Shown in pieces: positions 1 through 8,386 of a stretch of 64,000 bases of DNA (its first letter is position 1; every line of letters begins with the position of its first letter). The DNA comes from Gracilimonas tropica DSM 19535 (lineage in GTDB: Bacteria; Bacteroidota; Rhodothermia; Balneolales; Balneolaceae). The stretch is from the NCBI RefSeq assembly GCF_000375425.1, contig NZ_AQXG01000003.1, forward strand, positions 310,001 to 374,000, given 5' to 3'. The notes under the pieces are model-generated. The model saw only the letters and a list, made by a program, of their open reading frames with translations, did not search any database and had not been told where the DNA came from. A program made the position numbers and the translations under genes.

Positions 1-301
1 CAAAGTAAAGATCTACCCCAGCTGCCTTGCTAACTTCAAGTAGCTCTCGAAATTCATTCAATTTCTCACCTTCATAAGGCTCTCTCCATTTGGAACGATG
101 AAATGGATCATCTTTCGGAGCATAGTAATACACATTCATATCTACTTGCCCCATAAAACGGATAAGATCAAGACGAGCTTCGTGACTCCATGGATCGCCA
201 TAAAAGCCTTCTACTACCCCAATTTGAGCAAAGTCTTTAGGCTGTTGACTACACCCGGTAATTAAGCTTAGTAAAGTGATCCAAAAAAAATGCTTGTACA
301 T
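1..301 (-). CDS. GH84 beta-N-acetylglucosaminidase lipoprotein (5' part only)
   Basis: Only the first 100 codons are visible; the frame runs off the left edge. The product opens with a lipoprotein signal (hydrophobic residues 5-13, lipobox I-T-G-C with Cys17) and passes straight into the start of a GH84 TIM barrel: GFYGDPWS at residues 32-39, MNVYYYAPKDDPFHR at 55-69 and WREPY at 72-76. These motifs are typical of O-GlcNAcase/hyaluronidase-type enzymes, which remove terminal N-acetylglucosamine by substrate-assisted catalysis. The catalytic Asp pair of the family lies further downstream, outside the window, so activity cannot be judged. The lipobox suggests anchoring in the cell envelope. A candidate promoter lies at 450-457. 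The family call is firm; the substrate is unknown. Confidence 0.85.
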   Translation of the reverse strand, partial: MYKHFFWITLLSLITGCSQQPKDFAQIGVVEGFYGDPWSHEARLDLIRFMGQVDMNVYYYAPKDDPFHRSKWREPYEGEKLNEFRELLEVSKAAGVDLYF

Positions 302-449
302 CAACGAAATTTATAGATTCAAACTCCCTAAAAATATAGTGGTTGAGTCTATAAAGATTCGTAAAAAATTAACTTAAGAAATTGTGTAATCACTTAGAGG
401 CAAACTACTTACCGTGTCAGATCGGGTTTTCAGCGTAAGCAGATTACTT

Positions 450-457
450 CAAAGATA
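450..457 (-). promoter_or_regulatory. Candidate Bacteroidota-type -7 element for the GH84 gene
   Basis: The minus strand reads TATCTTTG, an exact match to the Bacteroidota -7 consensus TAnnTTTG. No clear TTG lies 17-23 bases upstream, so this is a half-supported promoter. It would give a leader of about 140 bases before the GH84 start at 301. A short inverted repeat, TTATAGA (311-317) and TCTATAA (348-354), lies within that leader. Confidence 0.35.
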
Positions 458-540
458 AATATAATTCCTGACATGAACGCTTATGCCTGTTATGCGCTTT
501 GTGAAGATTCTAAACTTTAAGAATGGAGTAAGTATGATGA

Positions 541-774
541 TCAGATCTTGTCTAAGAGTCGATCGATGAACCCTTCCTTCGCTTTGATCTCACGAAATTG
601 ATCGAGTAATTTTTTTCCTTCTTTTGCAGAAAATGCCAGTTCACGAAGATCGTCATCATGAACCAGCACTTCTTCAAAAGTATCTCTCTCGACCGAGTCC
701 AGTTTTTCATCCACATAATCCAGAATAAAATCTTCGATCACCGGATGATATTCTTTATCTAAAAAGTTTTTCAT
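541..774 (-). CDS. Small acidic anti-sigma-factor-like protein
   Basis: A 77-residue, strongly acidic protein encoded 47 bases downstream of the ECF sigma factor on the same strand. Residues 10-58 have the helical pattern of the N-terminal domain of anti-sigma factors (a D-Y-V-D-E-K-L motif, then a charged helix ending in D-D-D-L-R-E-L), but there is no zinc-binding His/Cys set and no membrane segment. By position and shape it could bind and hold the sigma factor in the cytoplasm; that role is inferred. The ATG at 774 directly follows a 9-bp hairpin (775-809). No obvious ribosome binding site is present. Confidence 0.55.
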   Translation of the reverse strand: MKNFLDKEYHPVIEDFILDYVDEKLDSVERDTFEEVLVHDDDLRELAFSAKEGKKLLDQFREIKAKEGFIDRLLDKI

Positions 775-809
775 AAGGGGAGTTTGCTAAGTTATCCTTC
801 ACTCCCCTT
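775..809 (-). promoter_or_regulatory. Intercistronic hairpin abutting the anti-sigma-like start codon
   Basis: Perfect 9-bp inverted repeat AAGGGGAGT/ACTCCCCTT (775-783 and 801-809) with a 17-base loop, between the sigma factor stop (822) and the small gene's ATG (774-772). The stem ends immediately before the ATG and has no U-run after it, so it is unlikely to be a normal terminator. It could limit translation of the downstream gene or act as an RNA-processing or stability element. Confidence 0.55.
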
Positions 810-821
810 TTAGTTCGGCTT

Positions 822-1433
822 TTAAGATTTTGTTCCCAATTGAACATAATCTTCAATCAACGCCTGAATTTGCGCTCTGCCTCGGTTAATACGAGATTTC
901 ACGGTACCCATTGGGATATCTGTGATCTCTGAAATTTCCTCATAGGTCAATTGTTGCAAGTCCCGAAGCACGATCACTTCCCGAAAATCTTCAGGCAACT
1001 CCATCAGAGCTTTTTCGAGCTGTTCCATGCATAATTTTTCATGGAGAGCATCATCCTGAAGGATATTCTCATCCTCCAGGAGAAGCTCTCGATCATCGGG
1101 GTCAGATTCATCTTTATGAATCGACACTTTATACATTCGCTGCTTCTTTTTGTATAAACTCTTAGCAAGGTTCAGTGCAATGGTGTACATCCACGTAGAA
1201 AACTTGGCAATACGCTCATAGGAATGCTTGCTTTTATGTACCCGCAGAAATGTTTCCTGAACCAAATCCTCACAATCCTGATGGTTGTGTGTATAACGGT
1301 ACAGAAAATTATGAAGGCGATCCTGATAGCGGTAAACTAATTCATTAAAAGCGATCTCTTTACCATTTTGGAAATACTCCATGAGATCTTCATCGCTATA
1401 ATTCTTTACTGATGCAGCTTGAAACGCATTCAT
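822..1433 (-). CDS. ECF-type RNA polymerase sigma factor
   Basis: 203-residue sigma-70 family protein of the extracytoplasmic-function type. Region 2 spans about residues 15-95 (FNELVYRYQDRL, EDLVQETFLRVHKS, FSTWMYTIALN), followed by an acidic linker and region 4 at about 140-192 (LPEDFREVIVLRD, LTYEEISEITDIPMGTVKSR, a helix-turn-helix). Regions 1 and 3 are absent, as expected for the class. It would direct RNA polymerase to a stress or envelope regulon. The small anti-sigma-like gene follows it. holA ends 48 bases upstream on the same strand, so read-through from holA is possible. Confidence 0.9.
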   Translation of the reverse strand: MNAFQAASVKNYSDEDLMEYFQNGKEIAFNELVYRYQDRLHNFLYRYTHNHQDCEDLVQETFLRVHKSKHSYERIAKFSTWMYTIALNLAKSLYKKKQRMYKVSIHKDESDPDDRELLLEDENILQDDALHEKLCMEQLEKALMELPEDFREVIVLRDLQQLTYEEISEITDIPMGTVKSRINRGRAQIQALIEDYVQLGTKS

Positions 1434-1481
1434 TGTTAAACTCCAATTTTTTGATTTCGATTCTATTGGGTGCGAACCGTC

Positions 1482-2549
1482 TTACCCGATGATTCGCTTG
1501 ACGAGAAAGAATAAAATCGAAGTGGAGTCTAATGTGCTAAAGCCTTTGATGGAGCGATCTGCATCCAAAAGAGCTTCAAATATCCGGGGCATTTCCGCAT
1601 AGCGGAAATTTGAGGCATCGTCCCAAAGTTTATTGAAGTACCAATTGTTGTTGATACCCAATTCGCTCTGGACCTGATTCTTAGCAAACCCTTTCTCAGA
1701 GTACCTCAAAATCTGCCAGACATTTACAAACACACTGTTAAAGAACCCCACGGTTCGAATCAATTCTCCCGTGTCCGATTTAGTGTGTTGCAACATCTGT
1801 TCCGAGATGTAGAGTGCTTGTTCCAAATTTCGCGAAATGATGGCTTCTTTAAGCTCAATAGCCCCAAATTCGCGATATGAGCCAATTATTTTTTTTACAT
1901 CGGCTTCTGAGACGGTATCAGAAGTGTCCACAAAAGTGCACACTTTATCTATTTCAGTGGACAGTAGCTGCAAATTATTGCCCACAAATTGAGCCAGTAA
2001 CTGGGCTGCCGCCGGCTCTATATTTTTGGTGTGATGGCTGCGAACCCAATCAATCACCCAATCCGGAATCAGGTAATCCGGCATTCGCTCGAATTCATGG
2101 AAGCCAACATTTTTATTTTTTTTGAAGGCTTTTCCAATATTCGTGTTCCCCGCCGGTTTTTTTTCATCAAAACAAACCAACAGTGTTGTTGGATTTGGAT
2201 TCTCTACGTAAGGAATGAAATCATTGATGTGTCCACGTGCCGAACCGTCTTCTCCTCCCCCTTTATTTAATTGAAGGAAATTGCGGATGATCAAAACGCG
2301 CTTTTCAGCCATCATGGGAAAACTCCGCGCAATGGACAGAGCCTGAGCCGGGGTTACATCCTGTCCGTAAAGCAGATCGAAGTTAAAGTCTTTCTGTTCG
2401 GGAGGAATGACTTTCGAAAACTGATCCAACAACCGATCGAGGTAAAATTCCTCTTCCCCAAATAGATAATATACCGGCTTTAGATTACCGGAGTTGAATT
2501 CCCTCAGCAGCTGCTGATAAATCTGATTGCTGTTTTGTTTTCGTGCCAT
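1482..2549 (-). CDS. holA: DNA polymerase III delta subunit
   Basis: 355-residue clamp-loader delta subunit. It opens the beta sliding clamp and loads it on DNA together with the gamma/tau and delta-prime subunits. The N-terminal AAA+-like domain carries the family's YYLFGEEEFYLDRLLDQF segment near residues 25-45, and the C-terminal half has the helical collar pattern, including the QLLSTEIDKVC segment. The usual annotation could begin at an in-frame TTG (2558), but the ATG at 2549 gives a conventional N terminus (MARKQNSN). A TATCTTTG element on the minus strand (2556-2563) lies so close to the ATG that a transcript from it would be almost leaderless. Confidence 0.88.
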   Translation of the reverse strand: MARKQNSNQIYQQLLREFNSGNLKPVYYLFGEEEFYLDRLLDQFSKVIPPEQKDFNFDLLYGQDVTPAQALSIARSFPMMAEKRVLIIRNFLQLNKGGGEDGSARGHINDFIPYVENPNPTTLLVCFDEKKPAGNTNIGKAFKKNKNVGFHEFERMPDYLIPDWVIDWVRSHHTKNIEPAAAQLLAQFVGNNLQLLSTEIDKVCTFVDTSDTVSEADVKKIIGSYREFGAIELKEAIISRNLEQALYISEQMLQHTKSDTGELIRTVGFFNSVFVNVWQILRYSEKGFAKNQVQSELGINNNWYFNKLWDDASNFRYAEMPRIFEALLDADRSIKGFSTLDSTSILFFLVKRIIG

Positions 2550-2658
2550 CGCTGGCAAAGATAAGGAAAGTGAGGTTGAATGAAATGCTAAATTTATGTG
2601 AAAAAAGCTTAACTCCAGCCTAAAATTTCAGGAACATTCTGCTGGCTTTTCAATTCAA

Positions 2659-3084
2659 ATGAACATGCTAAAACGACGAAACAACTCCGATAACAAAACA
2701 TTGAGTTCTACTAATACCCCAAACAGCGGACCGGCTATTACCTACATCACAGAAACTTCAACAATTACTGGTGATATGAATTGTAAAGACGATATCCGAA
2801 TAGCCGGCACCATAGAAGGCGAAGTCAAATCCGACAAAAAAGTGATAGTCGCTGAAACCGGATTGATAAAAGGCACCCTAACCTCTCCATTAGCCGATAT
2901 CTCCGGTAAAATTGAAGGCGATGTAAATGCATCAGAATCACTTGTATTGCGTTCATCCGCGAATATCGAAGGTGAGATATCAACCGGAAAACTAAAGATC
3001 GAAGAAGGAGCACAGGTTAAGGGTAAATTTTCCGTAGGACCCAAAAACAGATCCGAAAAAAAAAGAACCTTCCCAAAAAACTGA
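2659..3084 (+). CDS. Bactofilin (polymer-forming cytoskeletal protein)
   Basis: 141-residue protein of the bactofilin family. A short polar N-terminal tail (about residues 1-30) precedes the beta-helix core at about 35-125, visible as repeated short strands with regularly spaced Gly and Ile/Val (for example IAGTIEGEV, GLIKGTL, ISGKIEGDV, ANIEGEI), then a basic tail. Bactofilins assemble without nucleotides into filaments that scaffold cell-shape and envelope functions. Transcribed opposite to its neighbours and closed by a hairpin terminator at 3108-3134. There are two possible Met starts (2659 and 2665); I use the first. Confidence 0.9.
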   Translation: MNMLKRRNNSDNKTLSSTNTPNSGPAITYITETSTITGDMNCKDDIRIAGTIEGEVKSDKKVIVAETGLIKGTLTSPLADISGKIEGDVNASESLVLRSSANIEGEISTGKLKIEEGAQVKGKFSVGPKNRSEKKRTFPKN

Positions 3085-3107
3085 TTCTAAATTTTCCTTA
3101 AAAAAAT

Positions 3108-3134
3108 AAAGCCCGATCATACATACCGGGCTTT
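3108..3134. terminator. Shared terminator between bactofilin and asnS
   Basis: Stem AAAGCCCG (3108-3115) and CGGGCTTT (3127-3134) with an 11-base loop, flanked by A-rich and T-rich tracts on either side. It lies between the convergent bactofilin and asnS genes and could serve both directions. Confidence 0.8.
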
Positions 3135-3163
3135 AAAAATAAATTTGTACTGTCCTAATCTTT

Positions 3164-4657
3164 TTAAGGTGTCAACCGTCCCATCATTCGTGGGAAAGGA
3201 ATGGTTTCCCGAACGTGTGAAAGTCCGCAGATCCATGCTACAGTTCGTTCCAGGCCAAGTCCATAGCCGGAATGAGGAACCGTTCCAAACCGCCGCAGAT
3301 CCAAATACCATTCGAAGACTTCTTTATCGAGTCCTTCTTCCGCAATGCGTTCTTCCAGTACTTCCAGGCTATCTTCTCGCTGGGAACCTCCTACGATCTC
3401 TCCATAGCCCTCAGGAGCAAGTATATCCATTCCTAAAGCAAGCTTATCGGTTTCATCTCGCTTCATATAGAAGGCTTTGATCTCAGCAGGCCAGTGCGTT
3501 ACGATGAGCGGAACATCAAACTGCATCATCAAAACTGTCTCATCACTCCCACCAAAGTCATTGCCCCACTCAAAATCACGAGCCGATTCTTTCCAGCTTG
3601 GGATATTTCGAAGGTCTTCTTCAATTTGATCAATTCGAGCTGAAATCTCTTTGATTCGCTGGTCGATTTGAGCTTTTCTCCATTTTTTAGCCTGACCACG
3701 TTCTTTTTTGATCTCTTCCCACTCATTTTCAAGATCAACCTGTTCCTGTCGGCGAGATTCTGCCATTTCATCCAGCATATCAGCCGTATCATCACTCGTT
3801 AGAATATCCACAGCCTCGGTGTAGGTCATCCGTTCGAACGGTTTCTCAGCCACTTTTTTCAATGCTTCGATATCACGCTCCAAAATCTCCAGTTCATTTG
3901 GACATTTCTCCAATACCTGAGATACAATGGCTTTGATCATATCCTCCGCCAGATCCATATTCATATCCAGATCATAGAAAGCCATTTCCGGCTCAATCAT
4001 CCAGAATTCGGTTAAATGACGGCGTGTTTTGGATTTCTCGGCACGAAACGTTGGTCCGAATGTATAGATCTGTCCATGAGCCATCGCCATTGCTTCTCCG
4101 TATAACTGACCGGTTTGCGCGAGATAGGCTTTGTCCTCAAAATAATCCGTTTCAAAAAGCGTGGTACTTCCCTCGGCTGCATTTCCGGTGAAGATCGGGG
4201 AATCCATTTGTACAAATCCGCGTCCCTGGAAAAAGGTATGGATCGCAAAAATGATCTCATTCCGAACCCGCATGGCCGCCCACTGTCGCTGACTTCGAAG
4301 CCATAGGTGGCGGTTATTCATCAAAAACTCAACGCCATGTTCTTTTGGTGTGATGGGATAATTTTCCGCAATCTGAATCACTTTCACATCCGAAACATGG
4401 ATTTCATGTCCGCCAACGCTTCTTTCGTCTGCTTTAACATTTCCGGTGATCTCCAGCGAGCTTTCTTGCCTCAGAGAATTTGCGGCTTCCCATGCATCCC
4501 CGGATACATCATCTTTGGCTACCACACATTGGGTAAGTCCGGTTCCATCTCTCATTTCAATAAATACCAGGCTTCCGCTGCTTCGAAAATTGTACACCCA
4601 GCCTTTTAAAGTTACTTGGTTATTGACGTGATCAGCAAGATCTTTGATATAGGTCAT
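3164..4657 (-). CDS. asnS: Asparaginyl-tRNA synthetase with a coiled-coil insertion
   Basis: 497-residue class IIb synthetase charging tRNA-Asn. The N-terminal OB-fold anticodon-binding domain covers about residues 15-105. Class II motif 2 (FRAEKSKTRRHLTEFWMIEPEMAF) lies near 205-230 and motif 3 (GYGLGLERTVAWICG) near 465-480. Between the usual TYTEAVDIL segment and the IKAFYMK segment lies an extra stretch of roughly 70 residues (about 290-360), rich in E, K, R and Q and predicted by eye to form a coiled coil. The protein is correspondingly longer than the common length of about 430-466. The nearby D-L-x-x-E-H-E-R motif of other AsnRS is replaced by G-N-D-F-G-G-S-D-E-T. Catalytic motifs are intact, so it should be active. 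Confidence 0.95.
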   Translation of the reverse strand: MTYIKDLADHVNNQVTLKGWVYNFRSSGSLVFIEMRDGTGLTQCVVAKDDVSGDAWEAANSLRQESSLEITGNVKADERSVGGHEIHVSDVKVIQIAENYPITPKEHGVEFLMNNRHLWLRSQRQWAAMRVRNEIIFAIHTFFQGRGFVQMDSPIFTGNAAEGSTTLFETDYFEDKAYLAQTGQLYGEAMAMAHGQIYTFGPTFRAEKSKTRRHLTEFWMIEPEMAFYDLDMNMDLAEDMIKAIVSQVLEKCPNELEILERDIEALKKVAEKPFERMTYTEAVDILTSDDTADMLDEMAESRRQEQVDLENEWEEIKKERGQAKKWRKAQIDQRIKEISARIDQIEEDLRNIPSWKESARDFEWGNDFGGSDETVLMMQFDVPLIVTHWPAEIKAFYMKRDETDKLALGMDILAPEGYGEIVGGSQREDSLEVLEERIAEEGLDKEVFEWYLDLRRFGTVPHSGYGLGLERTVAWICGLSHVRETIPFPRMMGRLTP

Positions 4658-4689
4658 TTGGCTTTTAAAATGATTTTTTTGTTAGAGTA

Positions 4690-4757
4690 AAGGTGCAAGA
4701 TTTTAGGTTCAAGGTGCAAGTTCTTGTGAGCTACTTGCGTCTTGAACCTTGTCACTT
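4690..4757. repeat. Intergenic hairpin with CTTG/CAAG repeats
   Basis: A direct repeat AAGGTGCAAG occurs at 4690-4699 and 4711-4720. AGGTTCAAG (4705-4713) pairs with CTTGAACCT (4741-4749), and GCAAG (4716-4720) pairs with CTTGC (4734-4738) inside it, giving an extended imperfect hairpin between the M16 gene and asnS. It has no U-run, and looks like a dispersed palindromic repeat rather than a terminator. Confidence 0.55.
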
Positions 4758-4761
4758 GCTC

Positions 4762-6012
4762 TTAATTTTCTGGTAGTAAGATGGCTTCCATGAATTGCTC
4801 TTCATCGAAAAACTTCTGCACGAACTCCTGAATTTGTTCGGAGGTCACAGAATCAATGTTTTCAACCAGCTCGTCTAAAGTTACAAAACGTCCAAAATAT
4901 AATTCGCTTTTGGCAAGGCGCGTCATACGGTTACTTGTGCTTTCCTGAGAAAGTAACAATTTCCCTTTAAGCTGAGCCTTAGCTTCTGCAAGTTCTTTCC
5001 CGGGAACGAGGTCTTCCTGCATTTTTCTTAGTTCTGTTTTGATGAGTTCCCGAACATGATCCACGTAATCCTTATCTGTGCCCACGTATATGCCCCACAA
5101 GCCGGTATCAGTATAAGACTGATTGAAGGTTTGGATGGAGTAGCAATACCCATATTTTTCACGCACATTCTGGTGCAGACGAGAACTCATCCCTCCTCCC
5201 AAAACAGTGTTCGCCATCAAAAGCAGGTATTTGTCTTCGTGATCAAAATTGAGAGCTCTTCGGCCATAAATATAATGAGTCTGTTCGATCGGTTTTGTGA
5301 GATGCACGTCTTCATTTTTGAAAGCAGGAAGAGGCTGAGTTTCTTCAACTTTTTCCTTGGGTTTCAGGTCTTCAAAATATGACTTCACGATTTCCACGAC
5401 TTTTTCGTGGTCTACATTCCCCGCTACCGAGATAAGCAAATTTCCCGGATAGTAACGGTCTTCCATATAGTCATAAAGATCCTGGCGAGAAAACCCTGAA
5501 ACCGTTTCTTCATATCCCAAAACCGGGCGGCCAAGTTCATGTCCTTTAAACATTCTTGCATTAAATTCTTCAAACAGATAATCATCCGGAGAATCCCGAT
5601 ACATTTTCATTTCTTCGATGACCACTTTTTTCTCTTTTTCCACTTCCTCTTCCGGAAAAGACGGATGAAGTACCATATCCGAAAGTACATCAAGAGCCTT
5701 ATCAAGTTGGGTATTCACACAACGCGCATAATAACAGGTGTATTCAGAGGATGTAAACGCATTCAGGTATCCTCCTACTGCCTCCATGCTCAAAGCTATA
5801 TCGAAAGATGAACGGCTTTCCGTACCTTTGAATAACATATGCTCTAAAAAGTGGGTAATTCCGGCTTGTTGCTCCGTTTCATTTCTCCCCCCGGTTTTCA
5901 CCCAAATTCCAACGGAAACACTCTTCACACTTTCAATGTGTTCTGTTACAATTCTCAGCCCGTTGGTAAGCTCGCTTTTGTTTACAAAATCAACTTCTTT
6001 AAGATTTTCCAT
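4762..6012 (-). CDS. M16 family zinc protease (processing-peptidase type)
   Basis: 416-residue insulinase-like peptidase. The inverted zinc motif HFLEH is at residues 54-58, and the third ligand lies in the VVIEEM segment about 76 residues on. The C-terminal inactive M16 domain follows, with an R-rich GGGMSSRLHQNVREKYGYCYS segment that in this family helps form the substrate site. Relatives are single-chain bacterial homologues of mitochondrial processing peptidase, and no signal peptide is seen, so it is probably cytoplasmic. The ATG at 6012 is preferred over an in-frame TTG at 6027. Its physiological substrate is unknown. Confidence 0.88.
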   Translation of the reverse strand: MENLKEVDFVNKSELTNGLRIVTEHIESVKSVSVGIWVKTGGRNETEQQAGITHFLEHMLFKGTESRSSFDIALSMEAVGGYLNAFTSSEYTCYYARCVNTQLDKALDVLSDMVLHPSFPEEEVEKEKKVVIEEMKMYRDSPDDYLFEEFNARMFKGHELGRPVLGYEETVSGFSRQDLYDYMEDRYYPGNLLISVAGNVDHEKVVEIVKSYFEDLKPKEKVEETQPLPAFKNEDVHLTKPIEQTHYIYGRRALNFDHEDKYLLLMANTVLGGGMSSRLHQNVREKYGYCYSIQTFNQSYTDTGLWGIYVGTDKDYVDHVRELIKTELRKMQEDLVPGKELAEAKAQLKGKLLLSQESTSNRMTRLAKSELYFGRFVTLDELVENIDSVTSEQIQEFVQKFFDEEQFMEAILLPEN

Positions 6013-6093
6013 CTGTAGATACTGCAATTTATAATTAGTTATAGTCGGCTCTGATAACGTTTGATATACATAGAAAGTTGGATATCAGTCCGC

Positions 6094-6131
6094 AAAAAAA
6101 TGGCGCTCTTCCCTGTAAAGAAAGAGCGCCA
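6094..6131 (-). terminator. Rho-independent terminator of pnp
   Basis: Perfect 10-bp stem TGGCGCTCTT/AAGAGCGCCA (6101-6110 and 6122-6131) followed on the minus strand by a run of seven T. It lies 28 bases after the pnp stop codon. Confidence 0.9.
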
Positions 6132-6158
6132 AATATACTAAGCTTTTGGAGTAATGAC

Positions 6159-8273
6159 TTATTCTTCTTCGTCGTTATCCAACAAAACTTTACGAGACAG
6201 TCGGAGTTTATTGCCTGGCTCAATCTTCAGGAGTTTAACTTCGATCTCGTCACCTACGCTCATGTAGTCATTTACATTTTTCACGTGCTTGTGATCAATC
6301 TCAGAGATGTGAAGCAATCCATCACGACCAGGGGCAATCTCAACAAAGGCTCCGAAGTCTTTGATAGTCTTAACGGTTCCTTTATAAACCGCTCCCTCTT
6401 CAAGCTGACCGGTAATCGCCTTAATTCTGTCTTGAGCATCTTTGGCTTTATCCAGGCTATCGGCAGAAATGGTGATCTTACCTTTTCCGGTTTCATCGTC
6501 CTCTTCAATCCAGATCTCCGTATCGGTCTCTTTCTGAAGCGTTTGGATAACTTTTCCGCCAGGACCAATAACTGCGCCGATCATATCGCCATCAATTTCC
6601 ATATTAACGAACTGTGGAGCGAATTCAGAAAGCTGCTCTCTTGGGGTTGAAATGGTTTCAGCCATTTTACCAAGAATATGCATACGTCCGGTATGGGCTT
6701 GTTTCAGAGCTTCTTCCATTACTTCAAAAGAAATACCCTGTACTTTCATGTCCATCTGGCAAGCAGTGATACCATCAGCGGTACCGGCTGTTTTGAAGTC
6801 CATGTCGCCCATGAAATCTTCTTCGCCACGGATATCAGACAGTACAACGGAGTTATTCTCTCCAACGATCATTCCCATCGCAATACCTGCAACCGGTTTT
6901 TTGATAGGAACACCGGCATCCATCAGCGCCATAGAACCGCCACAAACAGAAGCCATAGATGATGAACCATTGGATTCGGTGATATCAGAGATCACGCGGA
7001 TCACATATCCGAATTCATCGAACGAGGGCATCATCATTTTTAGCGCACGTTCTGCGAGGTGACCGTGACCGATTTCGCGACGTCCGGGGCCACGCAAGAA
7101 TCCTGCTTCACCTACAGAGTATGGAGGGAAGTTATAGTGTAGCATGAACTGTTTGGCTTCTTCATCGAAAAGAGTGTCAACTGCCTGCTCATCTTTCTTG
7201 GTACCAAGTGTTACAGAAACCAAAGCTTGTGTTTCACCACGGCTAAAGATCGCAGAACCATGAGTACGGGCAAGGTAGCCTGCTTGAGTCCAAATGTCTC
7301 GGATGTCTTCAGGGGTACGGCCGTCGATGCGTCGTTTTTTCTCAAGAATCATGTTACGAAGTTCTTCTTTCTCGATATCGCCAAGAATGCTCTTCACGGT
7401 ATCCAATTCTTCTTCGTACTCTTCTTCCAACTCAGCGACTACGCTGTCTTTGGCTTCATTCAGTTTTTCGCTGTACTCTTCTTTACCAAGACCTATGTTT
7501 ACAACTTCTTTGATCTTGTCAGTCGCCATTTCACGAACTTTGTTTTCCAGCTCTTCAGGATATCCTTCAGCCGTAAACTCTCTTTTAGGTTTACCAAACT
7601 CTTCACGAAGTTCTTCCTGGAACTCACACAAGGTAATGATTGAAGCATGAGCCGCTTTGATAGCCCCCAACATATCTTCTTCAGAGATCTCACCCATTTC
7701 ACCTTCCATCATCAATACAGAGTCGGCCGTACCGCCAACAATCATATCGATATCACTTTCTTTCAGTTCGGAAAGAGTTGGGTTGATAACATATTCTCCA
7801 TCAACGCGACCTACTCTAACTTCAGCCATTGGGCCGTCGAAAGGTACATCGGAAATATGGAGAGCTGCGGAGGCACCAAATCCACCCAGCACATCGCCAT
7901 CGTTTTCACCGTCTGATGACACCACACTGGAAATGATCTGTGTTTCATTATAATATCCTTTAGGAAACAAAGGACGTAAACTGCGGTCGATGAGTCGGCT
8001 TGATAAAATTTCTTTTTCAGAAGGACGACCTTCACGTTTCATAAAACCACCGGGAAAACGTCCTCCGGCAGAAAAACTTTCTCGGTGATCAACCACCAAA
8101 GGGAAAAAATTCTGGCCCGGCTTGGCCTCTTTTGCACTCACGGCAGTACACAATACTTGTGTATCTCCCATTCTAACTACAACAGCGCCATCGGCTTGCT
8201 TGGCAATCCGGCCTGTATCTACTGAAAGCACCTTACCCGGTGCAAATTCTACACTTCTTAAATCTTCTTTCAT
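6159..8273 (-). CDS. pnp: Polyribonucleotide nucleotidyltransferase (PNPase)
   Basis: 704-residue phosphorolytic 3'-to-5' exoribonuclease that forms a trimer and degrades mRNA with inorganic phosphate. Two RNase PH domains (about 1-225 and 310-545) are linked by a helical domain. The second contains the FLRGPGRREIGHGHLAERAL and TESNGSSSMASVCGG segments of the active core. They are followed by a KH domain (about 555-620, IGPGGK motif) and an S1 domain (about 630-700, FGAFVEIAPGRDGLLHISE). Length and domain order are standard. It follows rpsO, the widely conserved rpsO-pnp arrangement, with a terminator between the genes that probably reduces read-through. Confidence 0.97.
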   Translation of the reverse strand: MKEDLRSVEFAPGKVLSVDTGRIAKQADGAVVVRMGDTQVLCTAVSAKEAKPGQNFFPLVVDHRESFSAGGRFPGGFMKREGRPSEKEILSSRLIDRSLRPLFPKGYYNETQIISSVVSSDGENDGDVLGGFGASAALHISDVPFDGPMAEVRVGRVDGEYVINPTLSELKESDIDMIVGGTADSVLMMEGEMGEISEEDMLGAIKAAHASIITLCEFQEELREEFGKPKREFTAEGYPEELENKVREMATDKIKEVVNIGLGKEEYSEKLNEAKDSVVAELEEEYEEELDTVKSILGDIEKEELRNMILEKKRRIDGRTPEDIRDIWTQAGYLARTHGSAIFSRGETQALVSVTLGTKKDEQAVDTLFDEEAKQFMLHYNFPPYSVGEAGFLRGPGRREIGHGHLAERALKMMMPSFDEFGYVIRVISDITESNGSSSMASVCGGSMALMDAGVPIKKPVAGIAMGMIVGENNSVVLSDIRGEEDFMGDMDFKTAGTADGITACQMDMKVQGISFEVMEEALKQAHTGRMHILGKMAETISTPREQLSEFAPQFVNMEIDGDMIGAVIGPGGKVIQTLQKETDTEIWIEEDDETGKGKITISADSLDKAKDAQDRIKAITGQLEEGAVYKGTVKTIKDFGAFVEIAPGRDGLLHISEIDHKHVKNVNDYMSVGDEIEVKLLKIEPGNKLRLSRKVLLDNDEEE

Positions 8274-8347
8274 TGTATTGCTTTGTCTTTATTGATTTGC
8301 GAACCCTGCCAACAACAGAAAAGAAGTATAAGCGGCAGGATTAATTG

Positions 8348-8373
8348 AAAAAGGCTCCACAATGGAGCCTTTT
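8348..8373 (-). terminator. Terminator/attenuator between rpsO and pnp
   Basis: Stem AAAGGCTCCA/TGGAGCCTTT with a 3-base loop followed on the minus strand by a T-run (TTTTT); the complementary side also has TTTT. It lies 14 bases after the rpsO stop and 75 bases before pnp, so it probably lowers but need not abolish read-through. Confidence 0.85.
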
Positions 8374-8386
8374 ATACGGATAAAAC

